Assembly (NCBI GenBank): GCA_913020435.1
Contig: CAJVZZ010000007.1
Location: 61,339 to 125,338 of the forward strand
Origin: an uncultured Flavobacteriales bacterium
GTDB taxonomy: Bacteria; Bacteroidota; Bacteroidia; Flavobacteriales_G; Salibacteraceae
Direction: 5' to 3'
DNA: 64,000 nucleotides
Shown: positions 25,827 through 34,772 of the stretch, one piece after another
How positions within the stretch are numbered: the stretch's first letter is position 1
How the letters are laid out: the number at the start of each line of letters is the position of its first letter
The notes under the pieces: model-generated
What the model saw: only the letters and a program-made list of their open reading frames with translations
Told to the model about the DNA's origin: nothing
Database searches by the model: none
Made by a program: the position numbers and the translations under genes

Positions 25827-28027
25827 ATTTTAAAATTACACTCTTCCTCTCTCTATTAATTAGCCAAATTTTCTGTGCAAGAGCCCAAGAGGAATTAGGG
25901 GTATTACCCTATAGAGCCGAACAATATTCAGAGCCAACTTTCGTGACAAACAATTTTGGGTCAAGAGCTGATCAGGACAGCTCTATTACTTATTTGCTTA
26001 ATACTTTAGACCTTCCTATTATAGATGACTTTTCAAAAAACCGCATAAAATATTTCCCTACTACAGTTGATAATCCAGCTGTTTTTGATTCCTTAAGTTT
26101 TCGTTTTGTTGTCAATAACCAACCGTTGGATTCTGTTGAATTCATGATAGATTCCGTTTTTAATGTTATCGTCGACCCGGTAACTGGTGATTTAGATTCG
26201 ACCTTGGCAGAACCATACAATATTGTCTTCTTTGACACAGGGTTCGTCTTTTTTCGAATTGATTCTTTTCTTGCTTACCCAAATTTCAGCTATTACATAC
26301 AGAATGGTGTAACTCGAATAATTAATTATCAAAGAGATAGTGTATTAGTTAACAAGCAACAATCACACTTTTTTGCAAGAGATGATCATTACAGTTATTG
26401 GATCGCCCCAGGGCCATTTTTAAACTATACAATGGCTATCGATCAGCCAACTCTGGGCGTTTTAACCTTTGATGGACTAGATAGTTTAGGCAATCCATAT
26501 GACAATTCATCGAAATTAACCTATGGTATTTCTGATTTTATGACATCAAAACCGATCAATTTATATGACTATAAGGACGGAAATAATAGAAAAAACTACG
26601 TAGTTAATGATTCTATTTATTTGAGCTTTTTCTATCAGGCTGAAGGAAATGGAGATCGTCCTGAAGAGGAAGATTCTTTAATTCTAGAATTTTACAATGT
26701 CAGAACCACACAGTGGAACAGAGTTTGGGGAGCTTCTGGTGATACCTCTAAGGAATTCGAAAGGGTTTCAGTTTTAATTAATGATACAAACTATATGCAA
26801 AACGGGTTCCGTTTTAGATTTAAAAACTACGCTACTCAATCTGGTAATTTTGATCACTGGCACTTGGATTACGTTCGGTTAATTGCAAATGGGGGGAAAG
26901 CTGATGAAATAAAAGATTTTGCAATTGTGAATCCTGTAAGATCATTTCTTAGAGATTATACCGCTATGCCCTGGGAACATTACAAAACAGATCCTAATAA
27001 ATTTATGGTAGACACTATATTTTTAGATCACATCAATTTAAGTAATAAATCAGATATTTTAAAAGCACGTTACACCATTTACAAATCCAATAGCGTCAAT
27101 TACTTGTACACATCACCAGAGGAACTGCGAACCTCAGTTATTGACAAAACAAGGCTTTCTTTTGAAGTAAAATCTTCAAATCGTTTTCAGTTTCCTAGTG
27201 ATAATGAAGAGCGACAGTGGTTTAGGTGTGAGTTAGAGACGTTCTCTTCTGATGATAGGTATAGTCCAAATGACACTTTGATTCACAACCAATTTTTTGA
27301 TCGATTTTACAGCTATGATGACCAATCTGCCGAAAAGACATATCAACTAAATCTAATAGGAACACACATCGCAGTAAAATTTAATACTCCGGTTCTGGAC
27401 ACTCTCAAAGGAGTACTAATTAACTTTGTTCAAACATTTGAAAGAGTTAAAAATCAAAAAGTGAACATCGTTATTTACAATAGTTTAGACACTGATCCAA
27501 TATTTGAATCTGGACCCGTTGAAATACAAAAAATGCCTCCTGGGAATTTTCAACGGTTCAATTTGCCTGAAAACGTGATTGTTGAAGGAGACTTCCATGT
27601 GGGATATGAACAGTTAAGTCAAGAAAAAACTTTCGTGGGCTATGATGTAAACTACAATAATCAAAAAAATACTTATATATCTGAGATTGAAGGGATTTGG
27701 TATAACTCAGGATTTACTGGTACTGTAATGTTACGAGCAGATTTTGGTGACGGAACAGAGAAACCATTAATAAAGCCTGAAGTAGAACTTGACAATATTC
27801 CAATTACCATTTTCCCAAATCCAACAAATGGCTTATTCTCAATTAAAGGAGCATCTGAATTAAACCCGGTTTATCTATATAGTTTGCAAGGACGTTTAGT
27901 AAAAAAATGGGTTCATAATGGAGGAAAAACATACGACGCAAGTGAATTACAAAACGGAATTTACATATTGATTGCGAATGACAATTCTGGAAATCCTATT
28001 TCATCCAAAGTAATAATTGCCAAATAG
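25823..28027 (+). CDS. Secreted protein with a T9SS type A sorting domain
   Basis: A signal peptide (MNFKITLFLSLLISQIFCARAQ) leads into ~630 residues of beta-rich sequence in which I recognise no catalytic domain. A C-terminal sorting domain of about 75 residues begins ITIFPNPTNGLFSIKG and has the GRLVKKW and LQNGIYILIAN motifs. The product should cross the outer membrane by T9SS and be released or anchored at the surface. The start overlaps the PASTA stop by 4 bases and rluD follows, so it sits in a conserved cell-wall/ribosome operon. Confidence 0.85.
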   Translation: MNFKITLFLSLLISQIFCARAQEELGVLPYRAEQYSEPTFVTNNFGSRADQDSSITYLLNTLDLPIIDDFSKNRIKYFPTTVDNPAVFDSLSFRFVVNNQPLDSVEFMIDSVFNVIVDPVTGDLDSTLAEPYNIVFFDTGFVFFRIDSFLAYPNFSYYIQNGVTRIINYQRDSVLVNKQQSHFFARDDHYSYWIAPGPFLNYTMAIDQPTLGVLTFDGLDSLGNPYDNSSKLTYGISDFMTSKPINLYDYKDGNNRKNYVVNDSIYLSFFYQAEGNGDRPEEEDSLILEFYNVRTTQWNRVWGASGDTSKEFERVSVLINDTNYMQNGFRFRFKNYATQSGNFDHWHLDYVRLIANGGKADEIKDFAIVNPVRSFLRDYTAMPWEHYKTDPNKFMVDTIFLDHINLSNKSDILKARYTIYKSNSVNYLYTSPEELRTSVIDKTRLSFEVKSSNRFQFPSDNEERQWFRCELETFSSDDRYSPNDTLIHNQFFDRFYSYDDQSAEKTYQLNLIGTHIAVKFNTPVLDTLKGVLINFVQTFERVKNQKVNIVIYNSLDTDPIFESGPVEIQKMPPGNFQRFNLPENVIVEGDFHVGYEQLSQEKTFVGYDVNYNNQKNTYISEIEGIWYNSGFTGTVMLRADFGDGTEKPLIKPEVELDNIPITIFPNPTNGLFSIKGASELNPVYLYSLQGRLVKKWVHNGGKTYDASELQNGIYILIANDNSGNPISSKVIIAK

Positions 28028-28034
28028 GCACTTA

Positions 28035-29081
28035 ATGGAAAACTCTGACATATTATCTGAAAACGAAGAAACAGAAAATCTTTTCGTTTATAAAACAATT
28101 ACAGTAGACCAAGGCCAGCAGCTCTTGCGAGTCGATAAATTTTTAATGGATCGGATTCCACAAATATCTAGAAATAAAATACAGATATCCTGCAAGGCAA
28201 ACTGTCTACTTATTAATGATTCTCCTGTAAAACCGAACTATAAGGTGAAACCTGGAGATGAAATTGTGCTCTTACTACCAGAAGAAAAAGAAGAACTAGA
28301 AATTGTTCCTGAAGATATTCCATTAGAGATCGTTTACGAAGATGATCAGCTTTTGGTAATCAATAAAAATGCAGGCTTAGTGGTACACCCTGGATTCGGC
28401 AATAAACGAGGAACCTTAGTCAACGCATTGGCGTTTCATTTCAAAAATCTTCCTACCAGCAATGGAAAAGACAGACCAGGAATTGTGCATAGATTAGACA
28501 AAGCAACTTCGGGATTGATGGTTATTGCAAAAACTGAATTCGCTCACAGCCATTTAGCGAAACAATTTTTTCTTCGAACATCTGAACGAACCTATCATGC
28601 TTTAATTTGGGGAGATCCTAAAGAGCCAGAGGGAACAATTGAAGGACACATTGGAAGAAGCCTTAAAAACCGGAAAGTTATGAGTGTTTTTGAAGATGGA
28701 GAATTCGGAAAATCTGCAATTACAACTTATAGAACATTACGTTCATACGGATATGTCACATTGGTAGAGTGCAAGCTTAAAACTGGCAGAACACACCAAA
28801 TTCGTGCTCATTTTAAGCATATAGGGCATTCTCTATTTGGCGATCCTGAATATGGAGGTAATAGAATATTGAAAGGAACCACATTTACCAAGTACAAACA
28901 GTTTGTCGATAATAACTTTAAGATTCTTCCTAGACAGGCTCTTCATGCAAAGACACTTGGTTTTGAGCACCCTACTTCTGGAAAATTTATGCAATTTGAT
29001 TCTGAATTACCAACGGATATGACCACGGTATTAGAACGTTGGGAGAACTATTCGAAACATTCAGATTTGGATATCAACTAA
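28035..29081 (+). CDS. rluD: 23S rRNA pseudouridine synthase, RluD type
   Basis: An N-terminal S4 RNA-binding domain (RVDKFLMDRIPQISRNKIQ, about residues 30-85) precedes a RluA/RluD catalytic domain. The conserved catalytic Asp is in GIVHRLDKATSGLMVIAKT, followed by RTYHALIWG and GRTHQIRAHFKHIGHSLFGDPEYGG. The enzyme makes pseudouridines in helix 69 of 23S rRNA if it is a true RluD. The track start is a TTG at 28017; the ATG at 28035 gives 348 aa. The 3' end overlaps the converging menE gene by 21 bases. Confidence 0.9.
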   Translation: MENSDILSENEETENLFVYKTITVDQGQQLLRVDKFLMDRIPQISRNKIQISCKANCLLINDSPVKPNYKVKPGDEIVLLLPEEKEELEIVPEDIPLEIVYEDDQLLVINKNAGLVVHPGFGNKRGTLVNALAFHFKNLPTSNGKDRPGIVHRLDKATSGLMVIAKTEFAHSHLAKQFFLRTSERTYHALIWGDPKEPEGTIEGHIGRSLKNRKVMSVFEDGEFGKSAITTYRTLRSYGYVTLVECKLKTGRTHQIRAHFKHIGHSLFGDPEYGGNRILKGTTFTKYKQFVDNNFKILPRQALHAKTLGFEHPTSGKFMQFDSELPTDMTTVLERWENYSKHSDLDIN

Positions 29082-30101
29082 GCATTTCTTTCTTAGAATT
29101 TTCCCAGACTTTGTTCGATAGAATTTTGGTAAGAAATAGACTTTCTTAGGAGTTTCATATTTTCCCAAAGCACTATTTGAAAAATCGATTTCGTAATTTG
29201 TCGATGATTCAATTACCAAAATAACTTGTTGTCCTAAGAATTCAGAAGGCTCAGAAGCTATAAAAAACGGATTGTTAATTAGTGTCGAAATTTTCAGCTC
29301 TAGCTGTTCAGGAATAATCTTAATTCCACCGGAATTTATGACATTGTCGGATCTACCCTTCCATTTAAAGGTTTTACTAGAAATTAAATCAACTAAATCA
29401 TTGGTCACAATGGGATAATCATTAACATGCGGAGCATGAATAACTAGACAGTTTTTTTGTTCAGAAAAATGGACCCCTTCAATTGCCTTAAAATCGCTAT
29501 CTAATTTAGATATTTCTTTAACTGCAATATGGGTAAGCGTTTCAGTGCTTCCAAATGACTCATAGAATTTTGTTCGAACATCTAAATCCAAAATGTTGCT
29601 CCGCAAATCAGAAGAAACACTTGCTCCACCTATTAGAACTTTATGAATCAATTTAAACGGACTATTTTTAAAACTCAATAATCTTTCAACCTGAACAGGA
29701 ACTAGAGGCACAAAGTCGACTACATCTGGCAAATCATCAAAAACACCTTCGTCAAAACTCACATCCAATACATACAATGAATAGCCACAAATTAATGACC
29801 GGTAAAGCATCATCTTACTCGCAACATATTGCAAAGGAAGAGCATTTAATACAACAGCTCCTTCAAATAAACCGAAAATAGCATGGGTACCTTTAGCCGA
29901 TACTTTAACTTTATCGATAGAAAAAAAAATTTCCTTCGAACTGCCCGTTGTTCCTGATGTCTGAAAAAAAAATTTATTAGCTGTCTTAAAATTCAGCAAC
30001 TCCTTTTGGAATTCTTTTAATCTCTCGTTTTCAAATCTTTGGTTCAGAAATTCAGCATAACTAAATCCATTAATTTTAAAAGATTGATGAATTTCAGGCA
30101 T
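29061..30101 (-). CDS. menE: o-Succinylbenzoate--CoA ligase (AMP-binding)
   Basis: Activates o-succinylbenzoate with ATP and CoA in menaquinone synthesis. It is a short (346 aa) adenylate-forming enzyme with FFQTSGTTGSSKEIFF (P-loop), ESFGSTETLTHIA, KWKGRSDNVINSGGIKIIPEQLE and the C-terminal catalytic Lys region RTKSGKILRKK. The short length and its place as the last gene of the men operon fit MenE. Its start overlaps the menC stop by 8 bases, indicating coupling. Confidence 0.9.
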   Translation of the reverse strand: MPEIHQSFKINGFSYAEFLNQRFENERLKEFQKELLNFKTANKFFFQTSGTTGSSKEIFFSIDKVKVSAKGTHAIFGLFEGAVVLNALPLQYVASKMMLYRSLICGYSLYVLDVSFDEGVFDDLPDVVDFVPLVPVQVERLLSFKNSPFKLIHKVLIGGASVSSDLRSNILDLDVRTKFYESFGSTETLTHIAVKEISKLDSDFKAIEGVHFSEQKNCLVIHAPHVNDYPIVTNDLVDLISSKTFKWKGRSDNVINSGGIKIIPEQLELKISTLINNPFFIASEPSEFLGQQVILVIESSTNYEIDFSNSALGKYETPKKVYFLPKFYRTKSGKILRKKCLVDIQI

Positions 30102-31146
30102 TTACAAGTGTCTTTAAGTTCCAATTAGAATTAGAATTGTAATACAATGATCCATTCTTTACTTCTAATGGAGAAGTGATATTATTAGTAAATAGTTCTC
30201 CTGTTCCCAATCCTTGTGGCATTTTTGAGTGTTTAGTTGCTACATATTGTGCTATGGCATTCAACCCAATATTGGATTCCAAAGCAGACGTTATCCACCA
30301 ACCAATATTTAAACTTTCAGCTATATCTATCCATTCATCACAACTCTTCCACCCTCCTAATAATGACGGTTTTAGAATGATAAATTGAGGTTTTATATTA
30401 ACCAACAAATCAACTTTATCTTGGTAATAATTGATACCAATCAATTCTTCATCTAATGCTATTGGTAGTTGAGTTTCACTGCAAAGCTTTCTCATCTCTT
30501 CAATTTGCCCATGCTTTATGGGCTGTTCAATTGAATGGATTTTAAAATCGAGCAATCGTTTCAGTTTTAACTTAGCATCGATTAAACTGAATGCTCCATT
30601 TGCATCAACTCTAATTTCCACCTCTTTTTCAGAAAAAGACTTTCGAATGCTTTCAATTAATTCAATTTCTCTTTCAAAATTTATAGCTCCAATTTTAAGC
30701 TTAATACAATGAAACCCTTTACGTAATTTTTCATCAATTTGAGACTTCATAAAGCTAACATCTCCCATCCAAACTAACCCATTGATAGCTATTGGTTCAG
30801 AATTTCCCAGAAAAGCAGAACTTATAAGCGAAAACGGATTTTCACTCGCTAAAGAAGTAAATGCCTGTTCAACTCCAAATCGAATTGCGGGCCAATCGAT
30901 AAACGACATCAATAACTGGGATAATCCTGTCCCCGTTTCAATAGACAGTTTTAGCTCTAATAATTTCGAATCGAATTCTGGCTTATCATCATAACTCAAA
31001 CCTCTAAAAAGTCCAATTTCACCCCATCCTATTCTTCCATTTTCTTCAAGTTTTAATATCCACGTATCCTTAGTTTTTAGAATACCTCTAGACGTACCTC
31101 CAGGAGACTTGAAAATCAAAGTATATGGTATTATTTCAACTTTCAT
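30094..31146 (-). CDS. menC: o-Succinylbenzoate synthase
   Basis: An enolase-superfamily dehydratase in menaquinone synthesis. Expected residues are visible: GFHCIKLKIGAI (catalytic Lys pair), EIRVDANGAF (metal Asp), IEQPI (metal Glu), ALDEEL (metal ligand) and FIILKPSLLGGW (second catalytic Lys). The track start is a TTG at 31191 inside menA; the ATG at 31144-31146 (MKVEIIPYTLIFKSPGGTSRG) is the family-like start, one base after the menA stop, giving 350 aa. Confidence 0.92.
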   Translation of the reverse strand: MKVEIIPYTLIFKSPGGTSRGILKTKDTWILKLEENGRIGWGEIGLFRGLSYDDKPEFDSKLLELKLSIETGTGLSQLLMSFIDWPAIRFGVEQAFTSLASENPFSLISSAFLGNSEPIAINGLVWMGDVSFMKSQIDEKLRKGFHCIKLKIGAINFEREIELIESIRKSFSEKEVEIRVDANGAFSLIDAKLKLKRLLDFKIHSIEQPIKHGQIEEMRKLCSETQLPIALDEELIGINYYQDKVDLLVNIKPQFIILKPSLLGGWKSCDEWIDIAESLNIGWWITSALESNIGLNAIAQYVATKHSKMPQGLGTGELFTNNITSPLEVKNGSLYYNSNSNWNLKTLVNA

Positions 31147-31147
31147 T

Positions 31148-32041
31148 TTAAGATAGTACTGCGGAAGTGAAGTATAGCATTGCAAACCCAAAGGTCCCTA
31201 GAGCAAGTTGTTTTAACTTATCTATCAGCTCTTTTGGATCATTATGCTTTTTTACAGCAATCAGATTAGCAATAAAAACCGGAAATAAAACAAACGGCAA
31301 ATAATTAATAAGCGCTGAGGATGTATAGGTCAAAAAACAAATAAATATTACCCACCCCAAGGTTATCAATAAATAGTGATAATTCTTTCCCCATGACTTA
31401 CCGAACTGCACAACTAAGGTGTTTTTACCGTGTCTAGCATCATTATCAATGTCACGAAGGTTATTAAGGTTTAATACTCCAACAGCAAAAAATCCAATCG
31501 ATATTGCTGGTAAAATATTTACGAACTGAACAGTATGACTGAACAAATAAGACGATCCCATAACACCTACTATTCCAAAGAAAATGAAAACTGAAATATC
31601 TCCTAAGCCAGAATAACCATATGCATTTTTGCCAACAGTGTATTTAATTGCGGCTGCGATAGCGAGCAATCCTACAAGTAAAAATAACATAAACAATCCT
31701 GAGAAACTAGAAAAACTTACTATTAACAAAGCTATTCCACTCAATAGACTTAATAATGAAAAAAGAATAACCGCCATTCTCATTTCTTTAATTGAAACTT
31801 CACCACTTTGAATTGCTCTAGTAGGCCCCAATCTGTTTTCATCATCTACACCCGAAAGTGCATCTCCATAATCATTAGCTAAATTGCTCAAAATTTGGAG
31901 AAAAGTTGCAGTTACAAGTGCTAGCAAAAGGATTTTCCAATTAAAATATTCTTGATCATAGGAAATAGCTGCTCCCATTAAGATGCTGGCAAACGCCAAT
32001 GGAAGCGTTTTTAGCCGAAATGCACTAATCCATTTCTTCAT
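31148..32041 (-). CDS. menA: 1,4-dihydroxy-2-naphthoate polyprenyltransferase
   Basis: An integral membrane UbiA-family prenyltransferase that attaches the isoprenoid tail to DHNA. The first Asp-rich motif is NLANDYGDALSGVDD, followed by LGPTRAIQSG; the second is NNLRDIDNDARHGKNTL. Eight or nine hydrophobic segments are evident. The track start is a GTG at 32047; the ATG two codons later gives MKKWISAFRLKTLPLAF and 297 aa, overlapping the menD 3' end by 17 bases. Confidence 0.93.
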   Translation of the reverse strand: MKKWISAFRLKTLPLAFASILMGAAISYDQEYFNWKILLLALVTATFLQILSNLANDYGDALSGVDDENRLGPTRAIQSGEVSIKEMRMAVILFSLLSLLSGIALLIVSFSSFSGLFMLFLLVGLLAIAAAIKYTVGKNAYGYSGLGDISVFIFFGIVGVMGSSYLFSHTVQFVNILPAISIGFFAVGVLNLNNLRDIDNDARHGKNTLVVQFGKSWGKNYHYLLITLGWVIFICFLTYTSSALINYLPFVLFPVFIANLIAVKKHNDPKELIDKLKQLALGTFGFAMLYFTSAVLS

Positions 32042-33707
32042 GTGCACCCGTTTTAATGAAATTAAAATAGCGCTTCAAAACTTGATCGTTTAATTCTGTT
32101 GGGGTTTTTATTTCTAAAACCTTAGCTACAGATGACACTTCAAAAAACGAATCCAATTCATTTTCTAATTCCCGAAAATTTTCTGCAAACTGGTACTCAA
32201 GACCAAAGTTTGAGACTATGCCTTGGTAATTCATTGAATGTTTACCTTCGAAATAAGTTTCAAAATTTTCCATAGACTTTGGACCAGGAATAATCCTAAA
32301 AATTCCGCCACCTCCATTGTTTATGATTATAATTCGAAGATTTGGCGACAATAGCTCATTCCATAACCCATTTGAATCGTACATAAAGCTCAAATCTCCA
32401 GTAACCAAAAGTGTAGACTCACTTATAGCTAATGAATAGCCCACAGCTGTGGAAGTACTGCCATCTATCCCTGATGTGCCTCGATTAGCATGGAAATTCT
32501 TGAAAGGAATATCTTTAAAGAGCTGAAAATACCTTACAACACTGCTATTACCCGATTGAATATGATAATCAAAGGGAAGCTTTTGAATTATTCTATTAAA
32601 CACACCTAAATCAGAATAGGAACAAGAACTTATAAATTGTTGATGTCTTTTCTCTCCCATTGCATCAATAGCTATCCAGTCTAATGAATATGGGCTTTTT
32701 TGCAGTCTACCTTTTATCTCAACAACAGAAAGGAGAAATGAATTTATATCGGACTCAATTGATTGATCCAGTTTCCCAAAAGTATTTCTTGAAGCTCCAA
32801 CAGGAGAAATGTGCCAATGCGAACAATTAGAACCTGAGATAAATGACTTAATCTTTTTAGAAATGACATTTTCGCCTAAAGTAATTACTAGCTCAGGCTT
32901 TAATTCATCACTAACCAACTCTAATACCCTATCAATAGTTTGAATTGCATTTAAATTGGATAGATTACTTGTATGCTCGGTTACAATAATATTCGAGGAA
33001 ATATTCGAAAGAGCACGCAAATAATCGTTAGTAATCTGATTCTCTTTTAACATTCCACACAGAATCAATGTTTTATGAGAATTACATAATTGCACTTTTT
33101 GATAGTTAGAGAGAATAAACCCCTTTACTTGTTCAATATTAGAACTTACTAATAAAGCGTCAAATTGAACATCTGATAATTCATATAATGGCTCCTCAAA
33201 AGGAATATTAATATGTACAGGCCCTGTATCTTTATCTGTTGCAGTGTACAAACACTCCAAAATCTTTTGGCTCCATGCAGTAAATTCATTCTGGTTATAT
33301 AGTTGTACAGGTAATTGCAAAAAGAATTTCTGAAAATTAGCAAAGACGTTTTGTTGATTTATTGTTTGGCCAATCCCTTGATTTATGGCCTCTTCTGGTC
33401 GGTCTGCAGAAAATACGATTAATGAAACTCCCAAATAATAAGCTTCAGCTATAGCGGGTGCGTAATTTAATAGAGCAGTACCAGATGTGCAGATTAATCC
33501 TACAGGCATATTAGACGCAATAGCGATACCCAAAGCAATAAAGCCTGCAGAGCGTTCATCAACAACTGAATGTAATTCCAAGTTCTCCTTTTGGAAACTA
33601 GCTATTAAAGGTGCGTTTCTGCTACCAGGAGAAACAACAACTTCCCTTCCGCCAATTTGCGCGAAGGAATGTGCTATGAGAATAGCTGTTTGTTTATTTG
33701 TATTCAA
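32025..33707 (-). CDS. menD: SEPHCHC synthase
   Basis: A ThDP-dependent enzyme condensing isochorismate with 2-oxoglutarate. Visible features are VVVSPGSRNAPLI near the N-terminus, VVDERSAGFIALGIA (catalytic Glu region), CTSGTALLNYAPAIAEAYY, NRGTSGIDGSTSTAVG and the C-terminal ThDP motif TGDLSFMYDSNGLW. The N-terminus aligns naturally with MenD only from the TTG at 33707; an in-frame TAG lies two codons upstream and no ATG is available, so a TTG start is well supported. It overlaps menF by 14 bases. Length 560 aa is normal. Confidence 0.93.
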   Translation of the reverse strand: MNTNKQTAILIAHSFAQIGGREVVVSPGSRNAPLIASFQKENLELHSVVDERSAGFIALGIAIASNMPVGLICTSGTALLNYAPAIAEAYYLGVSLIVFSADRPEEAINQGIGQTINQQNVFANFQKFFLQLPVQLYNQNEFTAWSQKILECLYTATDKDTGPVHINIPFEEPLYELSDVQFDALLVSSNIEQVKGFILSNYQKVQLCNSHKTLILCGMLKENQITNDYLRALSNISSNIIVTEHTSNLSNLNAIQTIDRVLELVSDELKPELVITLGENVISKKIKSFISGSNCSHWHISPVGASRNTFGKLDQSIESDINSFLLSVVEIKGRLQKSPYSLDWIAIDAMGEKRHQQFISSCSYSDLGVFNRIIQKLPFDYHIQSGNSSVVRYFQLFKDIPFKNFHANRGTSGIDGSTSTAVGYSLAISESTLLVTGDLSFMYDSNGLWNELLSPNLRIIIINNGGGGIFRIIPGPKSMENFETYFEGKHSMNYQGIVSNFGLEYQFAENFRELENELDSFFEVSSVAKVLEIKTPTELNDQVLKRYFNFIKTGAHEEMD

Positions 33708-34701
33708 ATTCTATATTGTGAAACTTCCGTATTGAAGACAATAATGTCTCAGCTTTGTGCTCAGTTTCCTCAAATTCTGACTCAAATGTAGAACCTTCTA
33801 CTATTCCACCTCCAACGTATATAGTAGTAATTTCATTTTGATATTTCAAACACCGAAGATTAACGTACAGCTCAGCTCTTGCAGATGAATATAGCCCGAG
33901 GTAACCTGTATAATATTCTCGATTTTTTGTTTCATTTTTATTTATCCATAGGATAGCTTGATCTGTAGGTAATCCCGCAATTGCAGGAGTGGGATGCAAT
34001 TCATCAAGAATATCTATAAGATTGCAGTCTTCCTTTAGCTCACCTGAGATATTCTGATATAAGTGTTTTACTGAACTGGCTATCAAATCTACCCTCTCAC
34101 TTGCACTCACCTCGTTACAGTATTTTCTATAAATAGTAACGATAGTTTCTGTAACTAACTTATGCTCATGATACTCTTTTTCTGTCCATGGACTAAAATA
34201 TCCAAGAATACCCTGCGAAACAGTTCCTGCTAATGATGCAGTATTGATTGAATTTTCTGTCTTACGGATTAATAACTCTGGGGTTGCACCTATGTAAGTA
34301 ATATCATTGATAACAAACAGGTAAACAAATGCATTATTGTGTTTACTTACCAAATCCAGAAAGACCTCCATAGAATTCAACTTTCCTTCCAATTGTATTT
34401 GTCTAGATACGACAACTTTTTGAAGCCCATTATCCTTAATACTTTTGATTGCATTTCCAAGTGTATCTTTATACTCAGAGCCTTCCTTAATTCTACTTAT
34501 AGACGATCTTTCTACCGTTTGAATTTGCACAACTAGTTCCGATTCATCTCCTATAAAGTATAAAGTTTCATCATTGTCATTAAAAGGAGCTATCATAAAG
34601 CCACCAGACTTTAAAAACTCTTCTTTAACTACTTCCTTATGTATATTAAACTGGATTATATAAGATTCATTAGGCTTACGATATGCAATAAAATTATTCA
34701 T
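33694..34701 (-). CDS. menF: Isochorismate synthase
   Basis: A chorismate-binding enzyme (anthranilate synthase component I / MST family) making isochorismate for menaquinone. The C-terminal catalytic core shows VVSRQIQLEG, GATPELLIRK, ETIVTIYRKYC, DELHPTPAIAGLPTDQAI and REYYTGYLGL with a downstream YVGGGIVEGS. At 335 aa it has a short N-terminal region, as usual in the Bacteroidota. A siderophore EntC role is less likely because menD, menA, menC and menE follow directly in an overlapping operon. The aroC gene at 10598 supplies its substrate. Confidence 0.92.
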   Translation of the reverse strand: MNNFIAYRKPNESYIIQFNIHKEVVKEEFLKSGGFMIAPFNDNDETLYFIGDESELVVQIQTVERSSISRIKEGSEYKDTLGNAIKSIKDNGLQKVVVSRQIQLEGKLNSMEVFLDLVSKHNNAFVYLFVINDITYIGATPELLIRKTENSINTASLAGTVSQGILGYFSPWTEKEYHEHKLVTETIVTIYRKYCNEVSASERVDLIASSVKHLYQNISGELKEDCNLIDILDELHPTPAIAGLPTDQAILWINKNETKNREYYTGYLGLYSSARAELYVNLRCLKYQNEITTIYVGGGIVEGSTFESEFEETEHKAETLLSSIRKFHNIEFEYK

Positions 34702-34726
34702 TGAAATAAATTAAAAAAAAAGCAAA

Positions 34727-34756
34727 AAAAAACCCTGACCGAAGTCAGGGTTTTTT
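34727..34756 (-). terminator. Terminator after the giant beta-helix gene, with a UUCG loop
   Basis: On the minus strand the stem ACCCTGAC/GTCAGGGT is closed by the stable tetraloop TTCG and followed by a long T-run. It lies 17 bases after the stop at 34773 and just upstream of menF. Confidence 0.93.
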
Positions 34757-34772
34757 GAGATTTAAACTCTAA

